Below the pieces are notes generated by a model, which searched no databases, had not been told where the DNA came from, and saw only the letters and a list, made by a program, of their open reading frames with translations. DNA of 64,000 nucleotides from assembly GCF_022698145.1 (NCBI RefSeq), contig NZ_JALDAX010000005.1:534683-598682 (forward strand), given 5' to 3'. Origin of the DNA: Streptomyces spinosisporus. GTDB taxonomy: Bacteria; Actinomycetota; Actinomycetes; Streptomycetales; Streptomycetaceae. A program made the translations under genes and the position numbers. Below are positions 32,432-41,171 of this stretch, one piece after another; position 1 is the first letter of the stretch; each line of letters begins with the position of its first letter.

Positions 32432-33954
32432 TCGCACCGGTCGGCCGCCTTCGGTGCGGCCACCCCGAGCAGCTTCGCGACCCGCGCTGTCGTCACCTTC
32501 GGGGTCGTCAGCTCCGCCCAGTGCGCCGTGACCCGCGGGGCGATCTCGCCGGCGGGCCGGCCGAGCAGCTCTCGTACGACATCGGTCTGGCCGGCCGTCA
32601 TCGACATCGGGTTCGTGGGCGACAGGACGATCGCGGAACCGCTCACGCTGTCGTCGAGCCGGACGTCGCGCAGGGAGGTCATGGGGTCCGGCAGACGGTT
32701 CAGGGCGAGCCACATGACGGTGACCATCCGCCCGTCGCACAGCGAGCCCGCCGCCTTCTCGTCGCCCGCGACCAGCACGGCGGCCACGGCGGCCGAGAAC
32801 TCGGGGACGCGGTTGCCGCCCCAGGCGGTGCCGACCGTCACCTGGTGCGGGGTCATGGACGGCTCCAGGGCTGCGTCCCCGGTCAGGCCGTGGCGGGCGT
32901 CGATGCGCTGGCGTACGACGAGGGGCTGGGTGCGGGCGGTGCCGCCGGCCGAGGACTGCACGTCGTGCACCACGTCCGCCCAGCTCTCCGTCCGCGCCGT
33001 CCACTCCGGGAAGGCGCAGTACGTGGAGGACCCGTGCCGGACGCACGTCTGGTCCTTCTCCGGGGAGACCGAGGCCCGTTCGCGCGCCGCCTTGGTGTCC
33101 GCACCGACGGGCGCGCACTGCAGGACGCCTCCGGTGACCGCGAGGGCCGCCGCGCCCGCGGTGGCGGCCGTCAGCATCCAGCCGCGGCCCCCTCCCGCCA
33201 GCACCGCGAGCAGTGCCAGGGTCAGGGCGAACCCGGCGAGATACAGGGCGTGCCAGGCCGCGGGCCGGTCCAGCAGAGCTGCGGGCAGCGTCTGGGAGCT
33301 CGCCTCGGTCACGACGGGTGCGAGCCAGCGCAGGCCGCGCTCGCCGTCGCCCGCGGGGAATCCTCCGGCGACGAACAACATCAGCACCAGCAGCACGGTG
33401 ATCAGCGGCGCAGCGATCGGTGACGCCACCAGCCGGGCGAGCAGCACGCCCAGCGCGCCGAACAGCAGCACCGTCAGCGGTCCCACGAGCAGTTCGCCGG
33501 GCGAACCGCTGCCGACCGCGCCGGAGCGCAGCGCCGACCAGCCGAACTGGGCGAGCGCGCAGACGGCGGTGAGCAGGACCACCGGGACCAGGGAGAGCGC
33601 GTGGGCCGCGGTGCGCCACGACCTCGGTAGCACCAGAACGGCGAAGTGGCGCTCCGTGTCACGCCGCTTGGCGCGCAACACGGCCTGGTTGACGCACACC
33701 AGCACCGCCATTCCGACCAGCAGCAGGGTGGTCTGACCGGCCCGGTCGGCGTCCTGGAGCGCGGGGTAGCCGTCCTGGAAGTCCGGGGTCCGCCACACGA
33801 TCCAGCCGACGTAGAGCGCGAAGGCGAGCAGCACGGGGAGGGTCAGCAGCAGGCGGCGCGCCTCGAAGAGGGCCAGGGCGAGGGCGGCCGCCCAGGAGCT
33901 GCGGCGCCCCGCGTCCCGCGTCGCCACGGGCGCCCCGTCCAGTACCGCGGTCAT
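32428..33954 (-). CDS. ABC-2-type exporter permease with large extracytoplasmic part
   Basis: 508 aa. About six membrane helices lie in the first 290 residues (ALALALFEARRLLLTLPVLL, TTLLLVGMAVLVCV, VVLLTAVCALAQFGW). A soluble segment of about 200 residues follows, with two Cys close together (TCVRHGSSTYCAF). The N-terminal permease architecture resembles ABC-2 proteins of Streptomyces antibiotic or peptide exporters. ATGA overlap with the ATPase gene indicates coupling. The exported substrate is unknown. Confidence 0.8.
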   Translation of the reverse strand: MTAVLDGAPVATRDAGRRSSWAAALALALFEARRLLLTLPVLLAFALYVGWIVWRTPDFQDGYPALQDADRAGQTTLLLVGMAVLVCVNQAVLRAKRRDTERHFAVLVLPRSWRTAAHALSLVPVVLLTAVCALAQFGWSALRSGAVGSGSPGELLVGPLTVLLFGALGVLLARLVASPIAAPLITVLLVLMLFVAGGFPAGDGERGLRWLAPVVTEASSQTLPAALLDRPAAWHALYLAGFALTLALLAVLAGGGRGWMLTAATAGAAALAVTGGVLQCAPVGADTKAARERASVSPEKDQTCVRHGSSTYCAFPEWTARTESWADVVHDVQSSAGGTARTQPLVVRQRIDARHGLTGDAALEPSMTPHQVTVGTAWGGNRVPEFSAAVAAVLVAGDEKAAGSLCDGRMVTVMWLALNRLPDPMTSLRDVRLDDSVSGSAIVLSPTNPMSMTAGQTDVVRELLGRPAGEIAPRVTAHWAELTTPKVTTARVAKLLGVAAPKAADRCE

Positions 33955-34811
33955 GCCGCCACCTCCGCGCCCGCGCCGTCCAGGGTGAGCAAGTAACCGT
34001 CCTCCAGGGTGGGTTCGAGCAGGTCCGCGCCGTCGGGCGGGCTGCCGACGTTGCGGAAGGTGCCGGTGCCGGTGCGCCAGCCCGCCTTCGCGGCCGGGTC
34101 GCGTTCGGTGCTGATCCACACCCGTCCGGCCGCGCGTGCGGTCAGTTCGGCCGGGGTGCCGTCGAAGCGGATGCGGCCGCCCGCCATGACCAGGACGCGG
34201 TGGCAGAGCATCGCCACGTCCTCGGTCTGGTGGGTGGACAGCAGGACCGTGCGGCCCTCGCCCGCCTGCGCGATCAACTCCCGGAAGCGCATGCGCTGTT
34301 CGGGGTCGAGTCCGACGGTCGGCTCGTCCAGCACCAGGAAGCCCGGGTCGCCGACGAGCGCGGCGGCCAGTGCGACGCGCTGCCGCATGCCGCCGGACAG
34401 CTTCTTGATGCGCTTGCCGCGTACGTCGGCGAGGTCGACCTCGTCCAGCACCCGGCGCACCTCGCGGTGGCGTGCGGCCCGGTCGGTCAGCTCCTTCAGG
34501 ATCGCCACGTAGTCGACGAACTCGAAGGCCGTGAAGTCCGGGTGGAAGCCGGGTGTCTGCGGCAGATAGCCGAGCCTGCGCCGCAGCTCCTGCCGGCCGG
34601 CCGGCGTCGCGGGGTCGTGCCCGAGCACGGCGAACGCGCCGCGGTCGGCGGGCACGGCCGTCGCCAGCACCCTCAACAGGGTGGTCTTTCCGGCCCCGTT
34701 GGGCCCGAGCAACCCGGTCACCCCCTGCCCCAGCCGCAGCGACACGTCATCGAGCGCCTGGGCCCGCCCGTAACGCAGGCTCAGCCCCGAGGCGGAAACG
34801 GTGGGGATCAT
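33951..34811 (-). CDS. ABC transporter ATP-binding protein
   Basis: 286 aa. Walker A GPNGAGKT, Q-loop YLPQTPGF, signature LSGGMRQR, Walker B FLVLDEPT, D-loop GLDPEQ and H-loop STHQ are all intact. The C-terminal 70 residues form an extra domain typical of exporter ATPases of the CcmA/DrrA type. It is the third gene of the operon sigma, zf-HC2 membrane protein, ATPase, permease, permease, with ATGA overlaps on both sides. Confidence 0.93.
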   Translation of the reverse strand: MIPTVSASGLSLRYGRAQALDDVSLRLGQGVTGLLGPNGAGKTTLLRVLATAVPADRGAFAVLGHDPATPAGRQELRRRLGYLPQTPGFHPDFTAFEFVDYVAILKELTDRAARHREVRRVLDEVDLADVRGKRIKKLSGGMRQRVALAAALVGDPGFLVLDEPTVGLDPEQRMRFRELIAQAGEGRTVLLSTHQTEDVAMLCHRVLVMAGGRIRFDGTPAELTARAAGRVWISTERDPAAKAGWRTGTGTFRNVGSPPDGADLLEPTLEDGYLLTLDGAGAEVAA

Positions 34812-35647
34812 GCGGCACTCCCGGAGAAGACGTCGAAGCGATCACGTACGAGAAAGAGCAGCCCCGTGGCGAGGACGGCCAGCGCGGCGGCGGCCCCCTG
34901 CCCGGCCGCGGTGAACGGCGCGAGCGGGCCGTCGTCGCCCGCCTCGGCGAGGAGCAGTGCGAGCCAGGCCCCGCCGACGAGCGAGGGCGCGAGGACCGGT
35001 CCGAGCCGTGGGATCAGGGCGAGCCCGGTCGCGGTGAGGGCGAGCGCGGGCAGCAGCCAGGCGAGGGCGCGCAGCCCGTAGGACGGCAGGGCGAGCGTCG
35101 CCAGGCCGTTGAGGCCGATGCCGGCGGCGAGCACGGCGACCGTACGGATCATCAGCAGCCGGAACCCGTGCACGGGCGAGACGACCGCCATCTCGTACGT
35201 CGGGTCGACCGCGGGCCCGTAGGCCAGGGCGACCCCGGCCAGCGGCAGCAGCGGCGCGAGCGCGAGGAACAGGATGGGCGAGCCGGAGGAGTACACCGCC
35301 CCGACGGTCGTGACCAGCAGGAACACGACCGCCGCGAGCCAGGAGCGGCGCAGCACCGAGGTGGCCGCGAGCAGCCGGGCGGTGTGGTCGGCGACCCCGA
35401 GCCGCAGCAGCAGCGACTCGAACAACCCGGGCCGGGGCGCGTCCAGTTCGGCGTCCAGCCGTGCCCACCCCGCCTCCAGGCCGCCGGGGTCGCCGGCCTC
35501 CGCGAGCCGGGTCCGGCAGATGGCGCAGGCGAGCAGGTGGCTGTCGGCCGACCAGAGCGCGGGCGGCGCCAGCTCGCCCCGGGCGTAGGCCCCGAGGTCC
35601 TCGGCGGCCACGTGCCAGGTCCCCCGTTCTCGTTCCCGACTGCTCAT
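34808..35647 (-). CDS. zf-HC2 anti-sigma-like multi-spanning membrane protein
   Basis: 279 aa. The N-terminal cytoplasmic zinc-binding anti-sigma motif is HLLACAIC (H-x3-C-x2-C, about 37-44), after DLGAYARGELAPPAL. About six membrane helices follow (SWLAAVVFLLVTTVGAVY, PILFLALAPLLPLAGVALAY and others). The pairing with the upstream ECF sigma gene (ATGA overlap) suggests a membrane-tethered anti-sigma factor. The polytopic part could also act as a transporter subunit. Confidence 0.82.
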   Translation of the reverse strand: MSSRERERGTWHVAAEDLGAYARGELAPPALWSADSHLLACAICRTRLAEAGDPGGLEAGWARLDAELDAPRPGLFESLLLRLGVADHTARLLAATSVLRRSWLAAVVFLLVTTVGAVYSSGSPILFLALAPLLPLAGVALAYGPAVDPTYEMAVVSPVHGFRLLMIRTVAVLAAGIGLNGLATLALPSYGLRALAWLLPALALTATGLALIPRLGPVLAPSLVGGAWLALLLAEAGDDGPLAPFTAAGQGAAAALAVLATGLLFLVRDRFDVFSGSAA

Positions 35648-36186
35648 GCCAGTTCCTCCCGCAGTTGCTTACGGGCCCGCATCGCCCGTGTCTTGACCGT
35701 CCCCGGCGGTATCCCGAGCAGGACGGCCGCCTCACGGGTGGTGAGCCCGTCGATGACGGTGGCCTGCAGCACCGCCCGCAGTTCCGGCGAGAGCCGGACG
35801 AGGGCGCCCGCGAGGTCGCCGTGCTCCACCCCCGCGAGCACCCGTTCCTCCGCGGACGCCTCGTCGCGGTGCCGCAGCCGGGCGAGCGCCTGCCGCAGCC
35901 GCCCCCGCGCCCCGTCGCCGCGCAGCGCGTCGATCAGCCGCCGCGACCCGATCCGCCACAGCCATCCGGCCACGTCGATGTCTTCGCGGTAGCGGGCCTT
36001 GCCCCGCCAGATCGCGAGGAACGTCTCCTGTACGACGTCGTCGACCACCCCGGGGTCGGCGCAGCGGCCGCGCAGCCGGGCGGTCAGCCAGGGGGCGTAA
36101 CGCCGGTACAGCTCCTCGAAGGCGCCGCGGTCCGCGTCCGCCGCGACGGCGCACAGCAGCTCCCCGTCGCTTCTCGTTTCGCTCAC
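35644..36186 (-). CDS. ECF-type RNA polymerase sigma factor
   Basis: 180 aa. Region 2 (about 20-90) has FEELYRRYAPWLTARLRGRC and VVDDVVQETFLAIW. Region 4 (about 125-175) has LSPELRAVLQATVIDGLTTREAAVLLGIPPGTVKTRAMRAR, shown here as motif only. GTG start; GAGGAG lies just two bases away, so the initiation site is not certain. It is the first gene of a five-gene ABC exporter operon and probably directs that operon's own transcription. Confidence 0.9.
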   Translation of the reverse strand: MSETRSDGELLCAVAADADRGAFEELYRRYAPWLTARLRGRCADPGVVDDVVQETFLAIWRGKARYREDIDVAGWLWRIGSRRLIDALRGDGARGRLRQALARLRHRDEASAEERVLAGVEHGDLAGALVRLSPELRAVLQATVIDGLTTREAAVLLGIPPGTVKTRAMRARKQLREELA

Positions 36187-36254
36187 ATCTCCTCATCGCT
36201 CGGCCGGGCCCGATCGGTTCACAGGATCCCGCTTGACTTTGCCGCACCCCTTCC

Positions 36255-36290
36255 ACCACCCTTTCACTACTCAATTAGTGAAAGGGTGGT
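36255..36290. promoter_or_regulatory. Large palindromic operator of the YtrA-type regulator
   Basis: 15-bp perfect arms (ACCACCCTTTCACTA, 36255-36269, and its complement 36276-36290) around a 6-base centre CTCAAT. It contains the CACTA-N6-TAGTG core of YtrA-like operators. The right arm AAAGGGTGG also serves as ribosome-binding site for the regulator gene, so binding would block its own translation start region. It is shared with the divergent sigma operon. Confidence 0.8.
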
Positions 36291-36297
36291 TGTACGA

Positions 36298-36705
36298 GTG
36301 GTCGAGTACCGCATCGACCGGCGCTCCGGCGTCGCCACCTACGTCCAGATCGTCCAGCAGACCAAGCAGGCCCTCCGGCTGGGCCTGCTGGAACCCGGAG
36401 ACCGGCTGCCCACCGCACGCGAGGTGGTCGAGGCCACCGCCATCAACCCCAACACGGTCCTGAAGGCCTACCGCGAACTGGAGCGCGAGGGCCTGGTCGA
36501 GGCCCGCCGGGGCCTGGGCACCTTCGTGCGCCGGACGCTCGGCGCACAGCCCGCCGACTCGCCCCTGCGGGCCGAACTGGAGTCCTGGGCACGGCGCGCC
36601 CGGGCCGCCGGACTGGACCGCGAGGACGTCGACGCCCTGTTCGGCTCGGTCCTCGACCAGCACTTCCCCAAACCCGACGAGCTCTTCCCTGAGGGGGACC
36701 AGTGA
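36298..36705 (+). CDS. GntR/YtrA-family transcriptional regulator
   Basis: 135 aa. The N-terminal GntR winged helix starts VEYRIDRRSGVATYVQIVQQ, with LPTAREVVEATAINPNTVLKA and LVEARRGLGTFVRR. A short C-terminal dimer segment of about 45 aa is typical of the YtrA subfamily. GTG 36298 was chosen for its spacing to AAAGGGTGG. YtrA regulators repress adjacent ABC transporter operons; here the ATPase and permease follow with GTGA and ATGA overlaps. Confidence 0.9.
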   Translation: MVEYRIDRRSGVATYVQIVQQTKQALRLGLLEPGDRLPTAREVVEATAINPNTVLKAYRELEREGLVEARRGLGTFVRRTLGAQPADSPLRAELESWARRARAAGLDREDVDALFGSVLDQHFPKPDELFPEGDQ

Positions 36706-37622
36706 GTTCCACGAGCACCACCCCGGCCGTCGCCCTGGAGGCGACCGGGCTCGGCAAGCGGTACGGCAGGAAGGCCGCCCCGGCCCTGGACGACTGCTCC
36801 TTCCGGCTGCCCGCGGGCCGCATCAGCGCACTGGTCGGCCCCAACGGCGCGGGCAAGTCGACCCTGCTGGCCCTGGCCGCCGGGCTGCTGCACCCCACCG
36901 CGGGCACACTCCGCGTCCTCGGCGCGGCACCGGGCGAACTCCGTGACCGCGTTGCCTACCTCGGCCAGAACAAGCCGCTGTACCCGCAGCTGACCATCGC
37001 GGACACCCTGCGCATGGGCGCCGAGCTGAACCCGTCCCGCTGGGACGCGGCGTACGCCGCCCGCATCGTCGAGGAGGGCGCGCTGCACCCCGGTCAGAAG
37101 ATCCGCGGGCTCTCCGGCGGCCAGCGCACCCGCGTCGCCCTCGCCCTCGCGCTCGGCAAGCGCCCCGCCCTGATGCTGCTCGACGAGCCGATGGCCGACC
37201 TCGACCCGCTCGCCCGCCACGACCTCATGGGCACGCTGATGGCGGACGCCGCCGAACACGGCACCACCGTCCTGATGTCCTCGCACATCGTCAGCGAACT
37301 CGCCGACGTCTGCGACCACCTGCTGCTCCTGGGCGGCGGCCGGATACGGCTCGGCGGCGGCATCGACGACCTGCTCGCCGCGCACACCCTGGTCACCGGC
37401 CGCGGCACGGCCGCCGACCTCGCCCCGCACACGGTCGTCGAGTCCCGCCCCGCGGGCCGCGGCCTGACCGCACTCATCCGCCGCGAAGGCCCGGTCGACC
37501 CCGCCTGGCAGACCGAGGAACCGTCCCTGGAGGAACTCCTGCTCGCCCATCTGCGCTCCCCCGACGCCCCGGCCCTGCTCACACCGGCCACCACCACGGC
37601 ACCCCTGGCGGTGCAGGCATGA
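36702..37622 (+). CDS. ABC transporter ATP-binding protein
   Basis: 306 aa. Walker A GPNGAGKS, Q-loop YLGQNKPLYPQ, signature LSGGQRTR, Walker B LMLLDEPM, D-loop ADLDPL and H-loop SSHIV. The C-terminal tail of about 90 residues is typical of multidrug/antibiotic ABC-2 exporters. It overlaps the YtrA regulator (GTGA) and the permease (ATGA), forming a three-gene operon. The substrate is unknown. Confidence 0.93.
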   Translation: MSSTSTTPAVALEATGLGKRYGRKAAPALDDCSFRLPAGRISALVGPNGAGKSTLLALAAGLLHPTAGTLRVLGAAPGELRDRVAYLGQNKPLYPQLTIADTLRMGAELNPSRWDAAYAARIVEEGALHPGQKIRGLSGGQRTRVALALALGKRPALMLLDEPMADLDPLARHDLMGTLMADAAEHGTTVLMSSHIVSELADVCDHLLLLGGGRIRLGGGIDDLLAAHTLVTGRGTAADLAPHTVVESRPAGRGLTALIRREGPVDPAWQTEEPSLEELLLAHLRSPDAPALLTPATTTAPLAVQA

Positions 37623-38575
37623 GCACCGCCACCCTCACCGCCCCCGCCCCGTCCCGCCGTGCGTCCCTCCGGCCCCGCGGTCTGCTCTGGTCGGTGCTGC
37701 GCCTGCACCGGACCGCCCTGTGGGTCTGGCTCGCCTTCGTCGTCGCCACCGCCGGCCTCCTGCTGTGGCTGACCGGTCCCGCCGCCCACGACGCCCAGCA
37801 CCAACTCGAGACGTTCGGCTACGCCGGGGTCCTGAAGGCGGCCTCGTCCTCGGCGACGTTCCTGTCCTTCACCTCGGGCGCCTACAACGACCTCTTCTAC
37901 GACCCCGACACCCTGATCACCCTCGGCGGCTTCGCCGTGGCCCTGTTCGCGGCCGGGCCGCTCATCGGCCGCGAACTGGAGAACGGCACCGCACAGCTCG
38001 CCTGGACGCAGTCCGTCTCCCCCGCCCGCTGGCTCGCCGCCAAACTCGCCGTGCCCGCCTGCTTCCTCGTCCTCGGCAACGGCCTGCTGGCCGCGCTCTA
38101 CCGGCACCTGTGGAACACCCACAGCAATCTGCTGGTGGCCGGCATCGACCCCCGCTCCCTCTATTTCTCCCTCGGCCCGGCCACGGTCGTAGCGCCGCTG
38201 CTGGGCCTGGCCCTCGGCGCGCTCATCGGCCTCGCGGTGCGCCGCACACTGCCCGCGCTCGCCCTCAGCGGGTTCGCGTACTTCCTCATCTACGCCTTCC
38301 GCGGCAACCACTGGCCCTTCCAGGGCCGCTACACGGCGCCGGACCCGACCTCCCGCAGCTGGGCGATCGACACCTCCGGCGCCACGGTCCCCGACCCGAA
38401 CTGCTACACCGACCGCGGCTGCCTGGCCGAGCACCACATCGCCCGCTTCGCCCGTGAGTACCTCCCCTCCCCCGACTACTGGCCGCGCCAGCTCCTGGAG
38501 ACCGGCGTCCTGCTGGCCCTGACCGCACTCGCGGCCACCGCCGCCTTCGCGGTGGTACGCCGCCGCGCCACCTGA
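37619..38575 (+). CDS. ABC-2-type exporter permease
   Basis: 318 aa with about six membrane helices: TALWVWLAFVVATAGLLLWL, then TLGGFAVALFAAGPLIGREL, and others near 165-195, 210-235 and the C-terminus. ENGTAQLAWTQSVSPARWLAAKL is the conserved coupling segment of YtrC/EcsB-like permeases. A strong stem-loop follows, so the operon ends here. Confidence 0.87.
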   Translation: MSTATLTAPAPSRRASLRPRGLLWSVLRLHRTALWVWLAFVVATAGLLLWLTGPAAHDAQHQLETFGYAGVLKAASSSATFLSFTSGAYNDLFYDPDTLITLGGFAVALFAAGPLIGRELENGTAQLAWTQSVSPARWLAAKLAVPACFLVLGNGLLAALYRHLWNTHSNLLVAGIDPRSLYFSLGPATVVAPLLGLALGALIGLAVRRTLPALALSGFAYFLIYAFRGNHWPFQGRYTAPDPTSRSWAIDTSGATVPDPNCYTDRGCLAEHHIARFAREYLPSPDYWPRQLLETGVLLALTALAATAAFAVVRRRAT

Positions 38576-38591
38576 CCGACCCGGTCCCGCC

Positions 38592-38628
38592 CCGTCCCTC
38601 CCCGGCCTTCCGCATAGGGGAGGGACGG
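38592..38628 (+). terminator. Stem-loop terminator of YtrA-ABC operon
   Basis: CCGTCCCTCCCC and GGGGAGGGACGG, perfect 12-bp arms with a 13-base loop. Confidence 0.8.
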
Positions 38629-38885
38629 CCGTACTCTCCAAAGCCGGCGCACACGGACCCCCCGGGAGCCGCCCCCAGATATCCCGCACGCCATGTCGCC
38701 GTAACCAACGGTTCAGACGGACTTGCGACGCTCGGCCAATGACGCCCTCCGTGCCGAAGCCTTCGCCGCCCTCCGAGGGGCCCGCGGGGAACGGGGACGC
38801 CCTCCGCGCCGCTCGCTCCGGGAACGCACTGCCTTCCGCGGTTTCCGACGCGCCCGTATCGCCGCGGTCGCGGAAGAATGGGTTC
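38629..38885 (+). promoter_or_regulatory. ppk upstream region
   Basis: About 260 bases without a gene of their own. The frame of ppk is open upstream to an ATG at 38739, but the added 49 residues look unrelated to the family. A weak PHO-like match, GGTTCAGACGG (38710-38720), lies here. It would fit known PhoP control of ppk in S. lividans but is not convincing by itself. Confidence 0.3.
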
Positions 38886-41171
38886 ATGAGTCAGCAAGAA
38901 GCCCAGGCACAGGCACACCCGTCCACCGCCACCGCCCTCGGTGGCGGAACCGCGGGCCGCGGCAATGATTCACACGCGCAGCCCTCCGTCGGCTCCATCG
39001 CCGCGCACCGCCCGCACACGGTGGCCGCCGCGGTGTCCGACCTGGAACCCGACATCGACGCCGACCTCGACGCGTACGAGGAGTCGCCGTACGACGGGCC
39101 CCAGCTGCCGCAGGGCCGTTTCCTCGACCGGGAGCGCAGCTGGCTCGCGTTCAACGAACGGGTCCTGGAACTCGCCGAGGACCCGAACACGCCCCTGCTG
39201 GAGCGGGCCAACTTCCTCGCGATCTTCGCCAGCAACCTGGACGAGTTCTTCATGGTCCGCGTGGCCGGTCTGAAGCGCCGCATAGCCACCGGCGTGGCCA
39301 CCCGCTCGGCGTCCGGCCTGCAGCCGCGCGAGGTGCTGGAGATGATCTGGGCCCGCTCGCGCGAGCTCATGGCCCGGCACGCCGCCTGCTACCACGAGGA
39401 CGTCGCCCCCGCCCTCGCGGAGGAGGGCATCCACCTGGTCCGCTGGGGCGAGCTGACGGAGAAGGAACAGGCGCGCCTGTTCACGCTCTTCCGGCACCAG
39501 ATCTTCCCCGTCCTCACTCCGCTCGCGGTCGACCCCGCGCACCCCTTCCCGTACATCTCCGGCCTGTCGCTGAACCTGGCCGTGGTGGTGCGCAACCCGG
39601 TCAGCGGCCACCGGCACTTCGCCCGCGTGAAGGTGCCGCCGCTGCTGTCCCGCTTCCTGGAGAGCTCCCCCGGCCGCTACGTCCCCATCGAGGACGTCAT
39701 CGCGGCCCACCTGGAGGAGCTGTTCCCGGGCATGGAGGTCCTGGAGCACCACGCCTTCCGGCTCACCCGCAACGAGGACCTGGAGGTCGAGGAGGACGAC
39801 GCCGAGAACCTGCTCCAGGCCCTGGAGAAGGAGCTCATGCGGCGCCGCTTCGGGCCGCCGGTGCGCCTGGAGGTCGAGGAGTCCATCGACCGCGAGGTGC
39901 TGGACCTGCTGGTGCGCGAGCTGAAGATCTCCGAGGCCGAGGTGTACCCGCTGCCCGGCCCGCTGGACCTCACGGGCCTGTTCCGCATCGCCTCCCTCGA
40001 CCGGCCCGAGCTGAAATACAAGAAGTTCATCGCCGGCGTCCACCGCGACCTGGCCGAGGTCGAGTCGGCGTCCGCACCCGACATCTTCGCGGCGCTGCGC
40101 AGCCGGGACGTCCTGCTGCACCACCCCTACGACTCCTTCTCCACCTCCGTGCAGGCGTTCCTGGAGCAGGCGGCCAACGACCCGGACGTCCTCGCCATCA
40201 AGCAGACCCTGTACCGCACCTCCGGCGACTCCCCGATAGTCGACGCGCTCATCGACGCCGCCGAGGCCGGCAAGCAGGTCCTCGTCCTGGTCGAGATCAA
40301 GGCCCGGTTCGACGAGCACGCCAACATCAAGTGGGCGCGCAAGCTGGAGGAGGCCGGCTGCCACGTCGTCTACGGCCTGGTCGGCCTCAAGACGCACTGC
40401 AAGCTCTCCCTGGTGGTCCGTCAGGAGGGCGACACGCTACGGCGCTACAGCCACGTCGGCACCGGCAACTACCACCCGAAGACGGCCCGCCTCTACGAGG
40501 ACCTGGGCCTGCTGACGGCCGACCCGCAGGTCGGCGCCGACCTCTCCGACCTCTTCAACCGGCTGTCCGGATACTCGCGCCGGGAGACCTACCGCCGACT
40601 CCTGGTCGCCCCCAAGTCCCTGCGCGACGGCCTGATCTCACGGATCAACAAGGAGGCCCAGCACCACCGCGCGGGCCGCCCGGCCTTCATCCGCATCAAG
40701 GTCAACTCGATGGTCGACGAGGCCGTCGTCGACGCGCTCTACCGGGCCTCGCAGGCGGGCGTCCCGGTCGACATCTGGGTGCGCGGGATCTGTGCGATCC
40801 GCCCGGGCGTCGCGGGCCTGTCGGAGAACATCCGGGTCCGCTCGATCCTCGGCCGCTTCCTCGAACACTCCCGGGTCTTCGCCTTCGGCAACGGCGGCGA
40901 GCCCGAGGTGTGGATCGGCAGCGCCGACATGATGCACCGCAACCTCGACCGACGGATCGAGGCCCTGGTCAGGGTTACCGACCCGGCCCACCGCGCAGCC
41001 CTGAACCGGCTGCTGGAGACGGGCATGTCCGACACCACCTCCTCCTGGCACCTCGGCCCGGACGGCGACTGGGTCCGGCACGCCACGGACGCGGACGGCC
41101 AGCCCCTGCGGAATGTCCAGGAGATGCTCATAGACGCCCGGAGGCGCCGGCGTGGCACAGCAACACCTTGA
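38886..41171 (+). CDS. ppk: Polyphosphate kinase (PPK1)
   Basis: 761 aa. The N-terminal 80 residues are variable. The PPK N-domain follows (RFLDRERSWLAFNERVLELA), then the head domain, then two phospholipase-D-like C-terminal domains. HVGTGNYHPKTARLYEDLGL (His about 523) carries the autophosphorylated His region, and VWIGSADMMHRNLDRRIEA the second active-site His. It reversibly polymerises ATP gamma-phosphate into polyphosphate. ATG 38886 with GGAAGA was chosen over upstream 38739. The 3' end overlaps the CHAD gene by 20 bases. Confidence 0.95.
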   Translation: MSQQEAQAQAHPSTATALGGGTAGRGNDSHAQPSVGSIAAHRPHTVAAAVSDLEPDIDADLDAYEESPYDGPQLPQGRFLDRERSWLAFNERVLELAEDPNTPLLERANFLAIFASNLDEFFMVRVAGLKRRIATGVATRSASGLQPREVLEMIWARSRELMARHAACYHEDVAPALAEEGIHLVRWGELTEKEQARLFTLFRHQIFPVLTPLAVDPAHPFPYISGLSLNLAVVVRNPVSGHRHFARVKVPPLLSRFLESSPGRYVPIEDVIAAHLEELFPGMEVLEHHAFRLTRNEDLEVEEDDAENLLQALEKELMRRRFGPPVRLEVEESIDREVLDLLVRELKISEAEVYPLPGPLDLTGLFRIASLDRPELKYKKFIAGVHRDLAEVESASAPDIFAALRSRDVLLHHPYDSFSTSVQAFLEQAANDPDVLAIKQTLYRTSGDSPIVDALIDAAEAGKQVLVLVEIKARFDEHANIKWARKLEEAGCHVVYGLVGLKTHCKLSLVVRQEGDTLRRYSHVGTGNYHPKTARLYEDLGLLTADPQVGADLSDLFNRLSGYSRRETYRRLLVAPKSLRDGLISRINKEAQHHRAGRPAFIRIKVNSMVDEAVVDALYRASQAGVPVDIWVRGICAIRPGVAGLSENIRVRSILGRFLEHSRVFAFGNGGEPEVWIGSADMMHRNLDRRIEALVRVTDPAHRAALNRLLETGMSDTTSSWHLGPDGDWVRHATDADGQPLRNVQEMLIDARRRRRGTATP

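Noticed and set aside
38710..38730. PHO box upstream of ppk
   Set aside because: Only one acceptable 11-mer (GGTTCAGACGG); the next unit does not match. Kept as a weak note, not as a called site.
38739..38885. N-terminal extension of ppk from an upstream ATG
   Set aside because: The 49 extra residues are Ser/Pro/Arg-rich and unlike PPK; 38886 has a ribosome-binding site and leads into the normal variable N-terminus.
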